In this document: positions 44,388-54,699 of the stretch, piece after piece | How the letters are laid out: every line of letters starts with the position of its first letter | How positions within the stretch are numbered: the first letter of the stretch is position 1 | Assembly: GCF_040958095.1 (NCBI RefSeq) | Contig: NC_091228.1 | Span: forward strand, 6,413,700-6,477,699 | Length of the DNA: 64,000 bases | Reading direction: 5' to 3' | DNA from: Procambarus clarkii | Taxonomy: Eukaryota > Arthropoda > Malacostraca > Decapoda > Cambaridae | Notes under the pieces: model-generated | What the model was told of the DNA's origin: nothing | The model's database searches: none | The model's input: only the letters and a program-made list of their open reading frames with translations | Made by a program: the position numbers and the translations under genes

Positions 44388-45327
44388 CACACTCTAGCTG
44401 AAAGGTACTACTACTTTTACTGGCAAAGTAATAATAGTCATTCGCAGCCACCCAGTTATCTGCTGCAGATTTATTTAAAAAAAGCATTCTCCTGTGTGTC
44501 CACAAACAATTTATAATACAAACTAACCTCCACGGGAGGTAAGGTTCGTAACGACGACGACCACAAGGGGGTCGAGTTAGCATATCAACCTTGAGGACAG
44601 AATGGCCTTCAGTTTCAAGGACATGTTTAATATCCTTGTGGCAGTCTTTCAGGTCCTTAACACCAGTCGCAACATGGTGCGGGAGGACAACAGTGTCAAT
44701 ATTGGCATTTAACCGGACATTTTTGGACATCCTAACGGGAATCTCCCTAATGCTGGACAATGCGGTTAAGAAGGTACCTGCATCCTGAGGAGCAGCAACA
44801 TAAGTACCAAAATGGGTGGGGTTAAAAGTAACAGAGGCATACACCCAATCAACGAGGTGTTTATGAAGGGACAACTCGTCAGCAAGTGTACATTCCAGAT
44901 GGCATATAGAGATCAAAATATTTAGTCCATGCACCAGAACCAAATAAGGCATGGAACGTATTAGCATGGGAAGGAATCCTGTGGGAGCATCTGTGGGAAA
45001 GGGGGGTCGCTGTTGAGAACCCCCAGTGAGAGTGGGGAGGGGTAAAAGGCGCAGCAGCCACAATGAGAGGGGAGACGCTTCATGGGACGAGGTGGTCACC
45101 ACTGGGGGCTTGGGGCTCGACCCTTCTACAGAGGGAGGGAGGGCAGTAGTCAGGAGGGTCAAAGGAGTAGCTTGGTTTGGGCAAAATGTTGCTGTGGGGA
45201 CTACAGACCCCAGTCTTCCATCACAGTCCGACTCTGGGGCCTGGTCGCCCACCCCATGAGTGAGTAACAGAGGTCGCTTCACTTTCCATATACCATCAAT
45301 TCTAAAAGTCTGGGGGCCTAAAACCAA
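44388..45327 (-). pseudogene. LINE ORF1 N-terminal part, split by LINE insertion
   Basis: The minus-strand frame from 45327 starts MVLGPQTFRIDGIWKVKRPL, then a Ser/Pro-rich linker, then a folded-looking part (LECTLADELSLHKHLVDWVY, SIREIPVRMSKNVRLNANID, EGHSVLKVDMLTRPPCGRRR) and ends SSSTFQLECV at the insertion boundary. Continuing the frame across the insertion leads to NITLDSRTL at 41896. The combined frame would be a gag-like ORF1 with zinc knuckles. It lies directly downstream, on the minus strand, of an RNase H LINE 3' end. Confidence 0.75.
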
Positions 45328-46800
45328 CTAAGTAATTATCACAAGAAGACACCAAACCGGGAAGGCTATGTAGCACCACCAAATGTGCTGAATAATCAGA
45401 GGGGGCCAAAGATCACAGGCATGCCAACACGAGAACATAAACGCATAAGGCGAATGATAGCAAAACTATCAGATTCACCAAAAATTATATCAAGGGACAA
45501 TTAACCGCGAGGGACGGTCGGAAAGCAAGACACACTCTCGTCCTGGAAGTCAGGACATTCAACAAGAATGTGCACAACCGTAAGAGGAACAATGCAATTA
45601 GGACAATAAGGACCAGGGCAGCACTCCATTAAGTGACCGTGAGTTAAACGTGTATGGCCAGTATGCAACCTAGCCATGGCCGTTTCCCACCGCCATTTAC
45701 GATGGTAGGAGAAAGGCCACAGAGACACACGACTCTTAAGAGTACGTAGTTTGTTACAAGTAACAGAAGACCAACAAGCATGCCAATGGGCAAGGACGGT
45801 GGAATGAATAACTGGGTACAAGTCGGAATAAGAAATACCTTTACTAGAGAAAGGACGAGTGCGGATAGCATCCTTAGCGGCAGCATCCGCACGCTCATTT
45901 AGAGAGACGCCAACGTGGCTGGAAACCTGGCAAAACTCAACCGACTTAAATTTACTGGAGATAAGAAACAGCCAATGTTGAATCTAGATGACCACCAGGT
46001 AGACCGGATTAAAGGACCCCAGAGCCATTAGGGCACTACGAGACTCGACTACCACCACAAAGGAGGATTGACAACGAGAAAGGAGGAGACAAAGAGCATA
46101 GAGAATAGCATAAAGTTCTGCTGTGAAGATGCTAGCATCCGGAGGAAGGCGACACACACAAGTGTGGTCAAGAAAAACAACAGAGTAGCCCACATCATCA
46201 GCAGACTTAAGACCTGTCGGTGAAAATGGAAACGGAGTGGGAGTGTGAAGAAAAGTGCTCAAGAAAAAGGCGTTTCATAACCGTACGAGTGGTAAAAGCT
46301 TTAGTGATGCGGGTCAGGGAAGTACAAAATTTGGGAAGGGGGACCCTCCACGAGGGCAAGGACAGAACAATACGAGGAGAAACATTGGTAATACGAACCG
46401 AAAGAGATTCTGGTAAGTGAGACAAATGGACTGAAAGAGGCAGGTGAAGAGGAACAGGAACTACAGGAGACTTAAACGTTAAATTACAACAGAGGCGAGA
46501 GTGAGGATGCTGTAAGGACCGTGCAAGACAGAGAAGACAGTAGCGATCACGGCAGTCCTAGAGAGATGGGAAGCCAGTGTCAGCGTACAAGCTGAGGCTA
46601 CGAGTTCAACAAAAGGCACCAGAGCTGAGGTGCAACCCAGTATGGTGCAAAGCATCAAGACAGAAAAAGAGTAGAAGGAGAAGCAGAAGAGTATGCGGGG
46701 CAACCATAATCGAGTTTAGACAGGACGAGAGAGGAGTGCAAATAGAGGAGCGTGCGCCTATCTGCTCCCCAAGAAGTATGGAACAAAAGGTCTAAAACAA
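45328..46800 (-). pseudogene. RNase H LINE (family B), copy 3
   Basis: Minus strand, in order: RT end (HTSWGADRRTLLYLHSSLVL, SKLDYGCPAYSSASPSTL), KSADDVGYSVVFLDHTCVCR, PPDASIFTAELYAILYALCL, VVVESRSALMALGSFNPVYL, then the SVEFCQVSSHVGV region near 45915, RADAAAKDA, and the knuckle YCPNCIVPLTVVHILVECPD. The 3' end ATTTTGCG...CTTCTTGTGATAATTACTTA reaches about 45332. Compared with 30490-32015 the catalytic DS motif has become ES (VVESRSA). Many frame breaks. Confidence 0.82.
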
Positions 46801-47159
46801 AGGAATACCACCTACCAGGGCAGCCAGGGAGGTCAAGCGTCGGCCAGTGCAGGAAAGGGTGTGTCGTCCCCAGCGGTGCTTCCCCCCTTTTTAACAGGGA
46901 AGTCCTACTGCCTCGTCCATTCTCCCACACTGGTGCAAAGACTCCATTCTCCCTTTCGCCCCAGCCTGGATACCCAACCATCCACTTAGGGCACCTCATC
47001 ACAGGCGACTCCTCCAGCGGGTGGTCCGTTTACTCACAAGGTCCCCTACATTTGTGCTCAATCTCATGCACAACTCCCAAAGAGGGGCTGGAAAGGGGGC
47101 AAAGGCAACCCTCACCATTCCCAGGGAGGTGTACGCAAGCCCCATCACCATGACGAAGA
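46801..47159. other. Unassigned sequence between LINE fragments
   Basis: GC-richer than its neighbours; no match recognised. It may be the upstream part of the 45328-46800 element. Confidence 0.4.
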
Positions 47160-48640
47160 AACACTATGGAGCTCAGAAAGGCCTTTGAAACTGTTAATCA
47201 TAACCTCTTACTTAAACGCCACCACTATGGAATCCGAGGCCTTGCCCTGAACTATATTTGATCCTATCTTACTGACAGACACCAATATGTAGCAATCAAT
47301 GATTTAACCTATCCCACTCTTATCATTAACCGTACGAGTGCCAAAGGGCAGCATCCTAGGACCTCTCCTATTTTTTATATACATCAGTGATCTGCCTAAT
47401 GTATCTAACATTCTTAAACCTATATTATTTCCTGACGATACTACTCTCATCTACTGAAACCCCCAACCCACACACATTAAATAATGTTGTAAATAATGAT
47501 TTAAAAAAAGTTCACTTATGGATGTCAATCAACAAACTCACATAAAACATAGAAAAGACCTACTACATCTTATTTGGAAGCAAATCGACAAATGTAATTC
47601 AGTTTCAGATAGATAATGTTAACACCAGCAATAAAAATTATGCAAAGTTCCTTGGCCTATACTTAAACTATACTTAGATAAGAGATTTAACTTCACCACC
47701 CACATACAACACATAACCAAGTCTAAAAAAAATTAGTTAGTATACTTTCTAAAGTCAGATTTGTTCCAAACTCTGCTCTCCTCTCACTATAGTATGCACT
47801 AATATATCCTGATCTTACATAAGGTATCTGGGCATGGGCTTTAACCACTGCAAACTACCTCAAGCCCATCATCACACAGCAAAAATCTGTTATCAGAACA
47901 ATAACAAACTATTTTCAAACACTCACCCCAATGTTTAAATCCCTAAACATGTTAAACAAACTCACTCCACACATTCTCATGTGCCATTTACATTTACAAA
48001 ACCCTGCTCTTTAATGCAAACCCTGTTCTCAAACTCTTCCTGGACAGATGTAATACAACCCATAATCACCACACTTAGAAATAAATATATCTCTGTTATC
48101 CCCAGTCAAACTTAATCTATATACAAACACTATGCAAATAAAGTACGTAAGTAATTATCAAAAGAAGGTACCAAACCGGGAAGGCTATGTAGCACCATCA
48201 AATGCGCAAAATAATCAGAGGGCGCTAAATATCACCAAGGATGCCAATACGAACTCTGCATATAAAGATACCTAGTCTATGGAACTCACTCCCTAACCAA
48301 TTGAAAAGCTGTCCAACTTTTGCCTTATTCAAAAATAAAACCAAAAAGTACCCAATTTCATCTTCATAGTTTCCTACCTAGTGCTTTAAACTCACACTGT
48401 ATCTAATGCTACCCAATCCCCCAATATATCTACCTAAGCCATACAACTTCACCATTGTAATCATTTCTATCATCTTATATCATAGTTGTTATATTGAACA
48501 TACACATTTAACTGCATTATACCTTAAAATAATCCTCAAATTATGCTACAATGTATCTGTTCATAACCCTCAAATTGTATTTTTTCAAATTTTACACATC
48601 AAATTTCAAATAATTCACTAATTTAAGGCTAGAATCCAAA
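47160..48640 (+). pseudogene. LINE family A2, decayed RT copy
   Basis: The plus strand gives MELRKAFETVNH then LLLKRHHYGIRGLALNYI (region A), YLTDRHQYVAIN, PKGSILGPLLFF (region B with substitutions), LILFPDDTTLIY (region C: FPDD instead of FADD) and a C-terminus ending PSLWNSLPNQLKSCPTFALF. That end matches the 19818-20445 tail, so both are one subfamily. Stops and frameshifts are frequent. A minus-strand tip of the RNase H LINE (about 48148-48245) interrupts it before PSLWN. Confidence 0.75.
48148..48245 (-). mobile_element. RNase H LINE 3' tip inserted in LINE A2
   Basis: GTAAGTAATTATCAAAAGAA, CCAAACCGGGAAGGCTATGT and AAATATCACCAAGGATGCCA match the 45332-45440 3' end of family B. Insertion of a roughly 100-bp truncated copy explains the break between the RT C-terminus and its last residues. 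Confidence 0.75.
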
Positions 48641-49276
48641 ATGGACAAAATAAGGAGTACTATGAAAATTAGTATCTTGCAAACCACCACATTTTCTATG
48701 CATGGATCTGTTAGGTTGCATAAGTCACTTCAGCTCGCACATTTTAGTAGCCCTGATTTTCTGTGTTGTGGCAACTTGTGACAACTCGAGAGAACGGGCT
48801 GGAACGCAAGCTTAAATTTGTCCTCTGCTGTTCTTCGTATATTTTCACTTATTCATGTTTATCACTATACCAAACACTCCTATTCCAAGTCTACTCTCAC
48901 TTTTGTTGAATGCTTTACCTTAATTCTTCTGCTGCTTTTATATGTTTAAAAAAAAACAATATTTAAACAAGCATGCATAATACACACCAACGTAAAGTAA
49001 TTGTAGTCTTTAGGAAACCATTACAAATAATCCAGGTACAATATTGGCTTATTCTAAGTCACTAATAATTTATATATACAGTATATATTATCCCCTTACT
49101 TTACTGGACCATATTTCACAATTCATTTTCATTTTTATTTTGGCAATACCTTTGGCTGTTAAAAAAAAATGTATGCAAGGTTTCAACAAAATCTGAATAT
49201 TCTTCAGATAATTCATAACAATATATACATTTAGTCCACTTAAATATTGAAGAACACTTGAATTTCAAAGGATAAA
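48641..49276 (-). other. Probable 3' UTR and flank of the Argonaute gene
   Basis: AT-rich; on the minus strand an AATAAA occurs at 49139-49134, about 140 bases past the stop codon, the likeliest poly(A) signal. Nothing else recognised. Confidence 0.5.
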
Positions 49277-49424
49277 TTACACAAAATAGAGTTTAGAGGC
49301 TAGTTCACTAGCACAATCCATTTTGGCAGCTTGGGCTATGGCAGCATCAGATGGGCCTTCTTCCTCTCCTGATGCTAGAGATGACGTCTCGCTGGGACAC
49401 AGGTCCTGGATGTGTACCTTCGCT
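49277..49424 (-). CDS. Argonaute, last coding exon (C-terminus)
   Basis: Minus strand. The acceptor TTTTTTTCACGCAG is followed by A, which completes the Arg codon of AFR from the previous exon, then AKVHIQDLCPSETSSLASGE, EEGPSDAAIAQAAKMDCASE, LASKLYFV and TAA. It contains the loop between the end of the PIWI core and the conserved hydrophobic C-terminal tip (Argonautes end in MYFA, LYFV or similar). The middle is a short acidic/Ser-rich insertion, as in other AGO proteins at this position. The exon joins in phase with 50147-49975. Confidence 0.9.
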
Positions 49425-49974
49425 CTGCGTGAAAAAAATAAAAATAGCATTCAGTACAGCGGTAAAATTGTTTATCAGACTGGCTGGGATAGAAAAATTC
49501 ACTTGAAGCTTAATGAATGTGTGAATAGGTTAAACATTGTATTAAAATAAGGAACAGCATTATTACTATGAATGTTGATTTATCAACCTTATTTGCTACT
49601 TGGTGAAAATTGTCACATTTCAATTCTTGCCTGGTGACGAAAGGCATTTGAATACCAAATAATTATTATCTTCCTACAGTAATATTTTAAACTACACACC
49701 CATGGTGGTCTCAGTTGACCGCGTAAACTTATCAGACAAGATACGGATGAAAGGATGTACCCACTGTTTCCTACTCCAATAAAATTATAATTTTTTTCTT
49801 TTTACATTTTAATACACAAACTTGTACCTTTTCTGAAAACAAATTCCAAAAATATAAACCTTCCATGTTGACATTTAGATTGTGTATTATGATAAACCTG
49901 CAATACAACTATCAAAGCTTCCTAAACAAAAATGCTTATTAACATAACAATCATAGTGCAGACATGAAGCTCAC
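49425..49974 (-). other. Argonaute intron
   Basis: A 550-bp AT-rich intron between the last two exons, without recognised insertions. Confidence 0.8.
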
Positions 49975-50147
49975 CTGAATGCCACCAAATGTGCATAAGA
50001 AGCCGGAGTGGGAATGGACACTGAACGAGTACAACGAGAGTACAAGTGGCACATTGCGTAAGTAAGGGTTTGAATATCATCCATTGACAAGTCACTGTCA
50101 TCCCACAATACATGGTAGTGTGATGGTCTGCTTGTTCCTTGGATACC
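49975..50147 (-). CDS. Argonaute, PIWI exon with catalytic His
   Basis: Minus strand, acceptor ATTTTCAG and donor GTGAGCTT. The 57 codons start [20 protein letters not shown], continue [20 protein letters not shown] and end [17 protein letters not shown] plus AG of the next Arg codon. This is the near-invariant PIWI block, including GTSRPxHYxVLxDD and [21 protein letters not shown]. The His of YAHL is the fourth residue of the DEDH slicer tetrad (family knowledge) and is present. It looks functional; no break. Confidence 0.95.
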
Positions 50148-50399
50148 CTGAAAATAAAAAATCAATACTGAAGAGTAATTCACACATGACACTTAATATA
50201 CAATGTCACTATTCAAATGGACATTGCTGAGCCAAGAAACAATATTTGACAACTTAACAATTTTTTTATTATTTTATAAGTGATTTTGTTTCAATGTCAT
50301 TCTACCATTTGAACTCATATAGTAAAACCACAATAATTCTAGAAAACAATGAAAACTTGTAAAGATCATAATGCTTTCCAAGCTCCCACTGCAATGAAT
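50148..50399 (-). other. Argonaute intron, distal part
   Basis: Ordinary AT-rich intron sequence between the exon and the SINE at 50400. Confidence 0.7.
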
Positions 50400-50535
50400 T
50401 TTTCAGCCCAACCACCTGGGCTAGAAGGTAGAGCTTCATGCAGGTCAGCATTCAATCCCTGACCGTCCAAGTGGTTGGGCACCATTCCTTTTTCCCGTCC
50501 CATCGCACTTTCTCCTGATAGTTCCCTTCCACTTC
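50400..50535 (+). mobile_element. tRNA-derived SINE (family 3) in the Argonaute intron
   Basis: CCCAACCACCTGGGCTAGAA, GGTAGAGC and GCATTCAATCCCTGACCGTC with tail CACCATTCCTTTTTCCCGTC match the SINE at 37348. It is a 5'-decayed copy missing part of the A-arm loop region. Confidence 0.75.
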
Positions 50536-50858
50536 ATTTAAAGGGGGAAGTCAAAGCATGAATTGATCCATTCAATCACAGTTGCACTAAATTTTAATTC
50601 AAATAGCTCATACAAATATACTGATGTAGCTTTAGAATTGAATAAAATATAACAAATCACTTGCTGTCTTGGAGACTTGCTACAGAGCCTGGGCAATATG
50701 GATGTGGTGACATTTGATGTTTGATTAAAGGTCCTCCTTTCTATCTCCTAAATCCCCAGTTCGGCTCAAGGCTGACTTACACTCAATGTGGCATTTGTTG
50801 CCCATAGATTGCCCTCGTCTCAGTAGGAGAACGTGTCACACTAGTCACAGCAAAAAAA
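50536..50858 (-). other. Argonaute intron flank
   Basis: No recognised feature except the approach to the DIRS 3' end. Confidence 0.5.
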
Positions 50859-51421
50859 CCAGCGCTGAATGTAATGAAATGCAATTTTCTGGGTGAGACC
50901 CGGAGGCTCTCCGGAGCTATCCAGGCTGATATTGCTTATATTAGACTTTGGCATCAGTCAATGTGAATGGAGTTCATAGGCCTACCGGGGACCACGAGCC
51001 AGAACATGGCCCCCTCAGAGAGGCATGAGGAGCAATGCCCCATAAAAACCCCCATGTGGTTCGATGCATTCTATATCTGCCATTGACTGGGTCATGCACC
51101 CAAAAAGGTAAACATCCCAAAACAAACCCCTATTCTGGTTAAGAAATTGGTACTAAAAGCCAAACTAGTGGACAGAACTCCCCCAAACAAAACGAGCAAA
51201 TGAGCATGGCGTCAACCACGCTGCTGTCTGCGCAGTTCCCCCTCCCTAGGAAGGGAAAGGGGGAGCCCCAGACCCCCTCATACCAGCTACCCAAAACCCC
51301 AGTTCTGAGGCTGGGTATAAAAAAACGTGAAAAACCGCCGACCGGGAGGAAGGGAGGGATGATTGCTGAGTAGCCTTCGGGTCTCACCCAGAAAATGGCG
51401 TTTTATTACATTCAATGCTGG
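50859..51421. repeat. Inverted repeat at the DIRS 3' end
   Basis: The left arm 50859-50902 (CCAGCGCTGAATGTAATGAA through TTTTCTGGGTGAGACCC) is the reverse complement, with a few changes, of 51379-51421 (GGGTCTCACCCAGAAAATGG through TTCAATGCTGG). A further part also pairs: GGCTCTCCGGAGCTA at 50905 with the GCTCCGTGGAGC region near 51439. The arms are about 43 bp with a spacer of about 480 bp. DIRS elements carry inverted terminal repeats and internal complementary regions, so this may be the terminal/complementary structure needed to form their circular intermediate. Confidence 0.75.
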
Positions 51422-51569
51422 TTTTCTGGGGATGCCCCTACGGCTCCGTGGAGCTACTTACCAAAAGACAAAAACAATAGGAACTTACCTGGGAGGTGGT
51501 CGTTGCTCACCCCTCAACGCGAAGACAACTGGCTGCAACCGCCGACCCAAAGCAACAAAGTCCCAACTA

Positions 51570-52620
51570 GGCTCCAGGAACATTAACCAGGTAATGCGCA
51601 GCCAGGACCCTGTTCGACTGCCATAAACTCCGCACCTGAATGTCAGCCCAAGACGTGTTACCAAAGACGGCAGCAAGCGCAGCAAACTTACGAATGTCTT
51701 AAGCACGGGGACCAAATAACCTTGCGGACAATCTGGGAGACCTGAACCCTGGAACAGGGAAGAAGGGTAACCGGATCAACCCAAAGCACGTTCCGGTCAC
51801 GTAGGCCATGGTGCACAAATGACGGCAGAGAGCCGCAACCGGACAAAACACATTGTGCATCCCCGGGCTAACCAACCGAGCATCAACAACCCAAGGACCC
51901 CTCCGGAAAGTAGCCGTCTCATTCTTTGCCAGAAAAAGAGATGGCTGTAACCAAACAAACCTATCACCAGGACCAAAAGAGCAGAAACCCCTGTGCCAGA
52001 GGAGTGCATGAAGCTCCCCCCAGAGGCCAATGCCAATAAGAAAAGAGCTTTGGAAGAACAATCCAGAACCAAAGGGGCTACAACAAACAGAGGAAAAGAG
52101 AGCACACAATCCAAGGACCAGGACGGCTCAAGTGGCGCATGAGTAGGCCGGAGGTGAACCAATGCACGAGACAGCTTGCGAAACGGCGCAGAAGTAACAT
52201 CAATACCGATGTATAATACTGCGTAGCCCCGCCAGCATCACACGATATGAGGCGACAGTATTGGGCATAAGATGACAGTCCTGAAACAACCATGAAAGAA
52301 AGGACAAGACAACCCGATCAGAACCCGAAATGCACCTACGAAACGACAAAAAGAAACGGAAGGGACGAAGCACGCTGGTGGGACACCAACAACAAAGCCA
52401 TCTGCTCACCATACAAGTGGTGATAGACTCGAGTCAGAAAAAACAGACGTGAAGATTCGAGAAGATCAAACCAGCCATGTACCGGACCGGACCGATCTGC
52501 TGAAAGGGGCAGAGCTGTGGAAAACCCCCCGGTTCGGACACTGAGCAAGCAGCGCCTGAAACCAAGGCTGGGCCAGCCACCATGGGGCCAAGAGGGCTAT
52601 TCTCCCCTGGTAAGTCTCCA
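51570..52620 (-). pseudogene. DIRS tyrosine recombinase
   Basis: Fragmented minus-strand frames in order: LTRVYHHLYGEQMALLLVSH (N-terminal arm-binding type), FHGC.RTVILCP, GIDVTSAPFRKLSRALVHLR, KALFLLALASGGS, FGPGDRFVWLQPSLFLAKNE, TATFRRGPWVVDARLVSPGM and CPVAALCRHL. Last, DIRKFAALAAVFGNTSWADI then WQSNRVLAAHYLVNV. The DIRK and final HYL match the box II Arg and nucleophile Tyr region of tyrosine recombinases in DIRS elements as I know them. A stop codon stands just before DIRK, where family members usually have a His or Lys. Frameshifts prevent a full protein. Confidence 0.7.
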
Positions 52621-52630
52621 GACAAGCTAG

Positions 52631-53154
52631 CTTGATACCTGCTTTATGGGGTTCTGGGAGGAGTTCCATTCCCTAAGCCCAGCCCGAGGCCAGGCTTGAC
52701 TTGTGAGAATTTGGTCCACCAGGCTGTTGCTTGGAGTGGCCTGCAGGCCTACATACCCACCACAGCTCAGTTGGTCCGGCACTCCTTGAAGAAAACTATC
52801 CAGTTTTCTCTTGAAGACATTCACGGTTGTTCCAGCAATATTTCTTATGCTTCCTGGGAGGATGTTAAATAACCGCCTCTGATGTTTATACAGTGTTCTC
52901 TGATTGTGCCTATGGTACCCCTGCTCTTCCCTGGTTCTTTTCTGCATTTTCTTCCATATTGTTCACTCCAGTACATTGCTATTTTACTGTGCAGATTTGG
53001 GACCTGGCCCCCTCCAGTATTTTCCACGCATATATTAATTTATATCTCTCTCGTCTCCTTTCTAGTGAGTACATTTGGAGGGCTTTGAGACAATCCCAAT
53101 AATTTAGGTGCTTTATCGCGTCTATGTATGCCATATATATATGTTCTCTGTATT
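52631..53154 (-). mobile_element. LINE family D 3' end inserted in the DIRS element
   Basis: The LINE is on the same strand as the DIRS. Its minus-strand frame reads MQKRTREEQGYHRHNQRTLY, KHQRRLFNILPGSIRNIAGT, TVNVFKRKLDSFLQGVPDQL and SNSLVDQILTSQAWPRAGLR, a typical LINE RT C-terminus (FKRKLDxxL). It is flanked by GCTAG at 52626-52630 and 53155-53159, an apparent 5-bp target duplication. The DIRS frame resumes cleanly on both sides (PPVQLLLQVLA on one, LETYQGRIALLAPWWLAQPW on the other). The tail is the source-type sequence of the 120-bp minisatellite at 9283. Confidence 0.8.
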
Positions 53155-53159
53155 GCTAG

Positions 53160-53980
53160 GACCTGGAGCAACAGCTGAACTGGGGGAAAGAGGTACAGGA
53201 ACCCCCACCTCGACCAGTCCTGCCTGAAGGCGTCAACCCCGACAGCCATACAATCGGGGAAGGGCGCCACGTGTAATGGGAGACGCCTCAACCACGCCGA
53301 CGTGAAGAGGTCCACCTCCAGGAGCCTGTATGTCTGGAAGAGTCAACTGAACGAGTCGGCATCGACCGTCCATTCCATGAACAGGGAAATGAACCTAGAC
53401 AGGCACTCTGCCGGAACGTTGGACACCCCCCGAACGTGAACGTCCAGGAGAACCAAACCCCGAAAACTCGGCAGATGAGTCACCCGAAATGACCAGCCCC
53501 AAAGAGCCAACGACCACATCGAACCCCCTCGGTTCAGGCAATGAATCACCGGGACGCAGTTCGAATGGAGCCAGATCGCCGATCCGTGGGCAACCTCAAC
53601 CCTACGAAGCTAATACCACACCGCTGGCTTGGTGAGCACTGGTCACAAAGCCCCAGCCCAGAGACGACGCATCTGTGAACACATCGAGCAAGGGCTCGGG
53701 TAGGCACCAATTCACTGAACCCCGAAAAACCCGAAGAGGAAGCAGATGATGCAGCAACTGACACAATGACCCCCACCCTCAAGACCGATCCCAGCGATCG
53801 CGAGAGCGGCAGAAGTGACGTCCCCGAAGGAACCAGAACAGCCGACGAAGCCAATCTACACCCGTCGGGTATACCATCACGTATACCAAGTTCAGGCTCC
53901 CGCACAAACCCTTGAGCAACTGCCGGGTGACCCGGGAGCCCCCAGAAACAGTCAAAGGTGGGACTGCAGCCGAAGCAGAG
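53160..53980 (-). pseudogene. DIRS RNase H and linker region
   Basis: Minus-strand pieces in order: VSASAAVPPLTVSGGSRVTR, YVMVYPTGVDWLRRLFWFLR, then FTDASS-like sequence around 53660 and NRGGSMWSLALWGWSFRVTH. GLVLLDVHVRGVSNVPAECL follows with SRFISLF (the NVLADxLSR motif of retroelement RNase H ends). Finally DLFTSAWLRRLPLHVAPFPD and DWSRWGFLYLFPPVQLLLQV form a DIRS-specific linker. Frame breaks are frequent. Confidence 0.65.
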
Positions 53981-53999
53981 ACTCCGGAGGGGGAGACTA

Positions 54000-54560
54000 G
54001 GAATCGGTCCAAGAGTCCCACACAAGACCCAGTCAAGTCTGAACCTGGGAGGGGACCAGATGGGACTTCCTCCAGTTCACCAGGAACCCAAAAATGGCAA
54101 TCTGGGACAGAACCAAATCCTTGGCTAGCAGACAAATGGACTGGCTGAGAGCCCACACCAGCCAGTCGTCGAGGTAGGCCAGAACCCGAACCCCCTAAGA
54201 GACACAGACGGGCCACAACAAACCCAGGTAAGGTGTGTGAACATTAGAGGTGTCAGGTTCAAGCCGAAGGGAAGGCAACTAAAGCGGTAAGCCTGACGCC
54301 CCACAACAAAACCGAGCCACTCCCTGAATCCCGGATAAATCGGGATGTGCCAATACCCGTCCCGGAGGTCCAGGGACACCATCCAAGCGCCCGGCTCCAG
54401 AAAAAGAGAGACCTGGGAGAGAGTAGTCATCCGAAAGGAGGGGCAATAAACCCAAGGGTTCAGATGGGACAAGTCCAGAATGAACCGGAGGTTCACACAG
54501 CCCCGTTTCGGAATCGTAAACGGGCGGGAAACTCACCTAAGGGACGGGGTCATTTCGACC
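54000..54560 (-). pseudogene. DIRS reverse transcriptase core
   Basis: The minus-strand frame 54496-54125 reads LRFILDLSHLNPWVYCPSFR, MTTLSQVSLFLEPGAWMVSL, DLRDGYWHIPIYPGFREWLG, FVVGRQAYRFSCLPFGLNLT. This is the RT fingers with region A (SLDLRDGYW, catalytic Asp) and region B (FSCLPFGLN). Region C expected as YLDDW has shifted frame: the open frame reads WPTSTTGW at about 54180, and the alternative frame reads LAYLDDWLV. The pattern LDLxDGYWHIPIxPxxRxxL is DIRS/LTR-type, unlike the LINE RTs elsewhere in the window. Confidence 0.8.
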
Positions 54561-54699
54561 ATGCCCAAGCGAACCCACTCCTAGATGACTCGACACAGCA
54601 CCAGAGTAGATGCTTGCCCCTCCAGCTGCGAACCCCCTGAAGGAGGAGGGGCCACCCAACACCAATGGGGGCCGCTCGAAATGCTCCGAGAGGCCCACA

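Noticed and set aside
44383-45327. Independent host gene of 314 codons
   Set aside because: The frame continues into zinc knuckles across a LINE insertion, lies next to LINE 3' ends and resembles gag-like ORF1.
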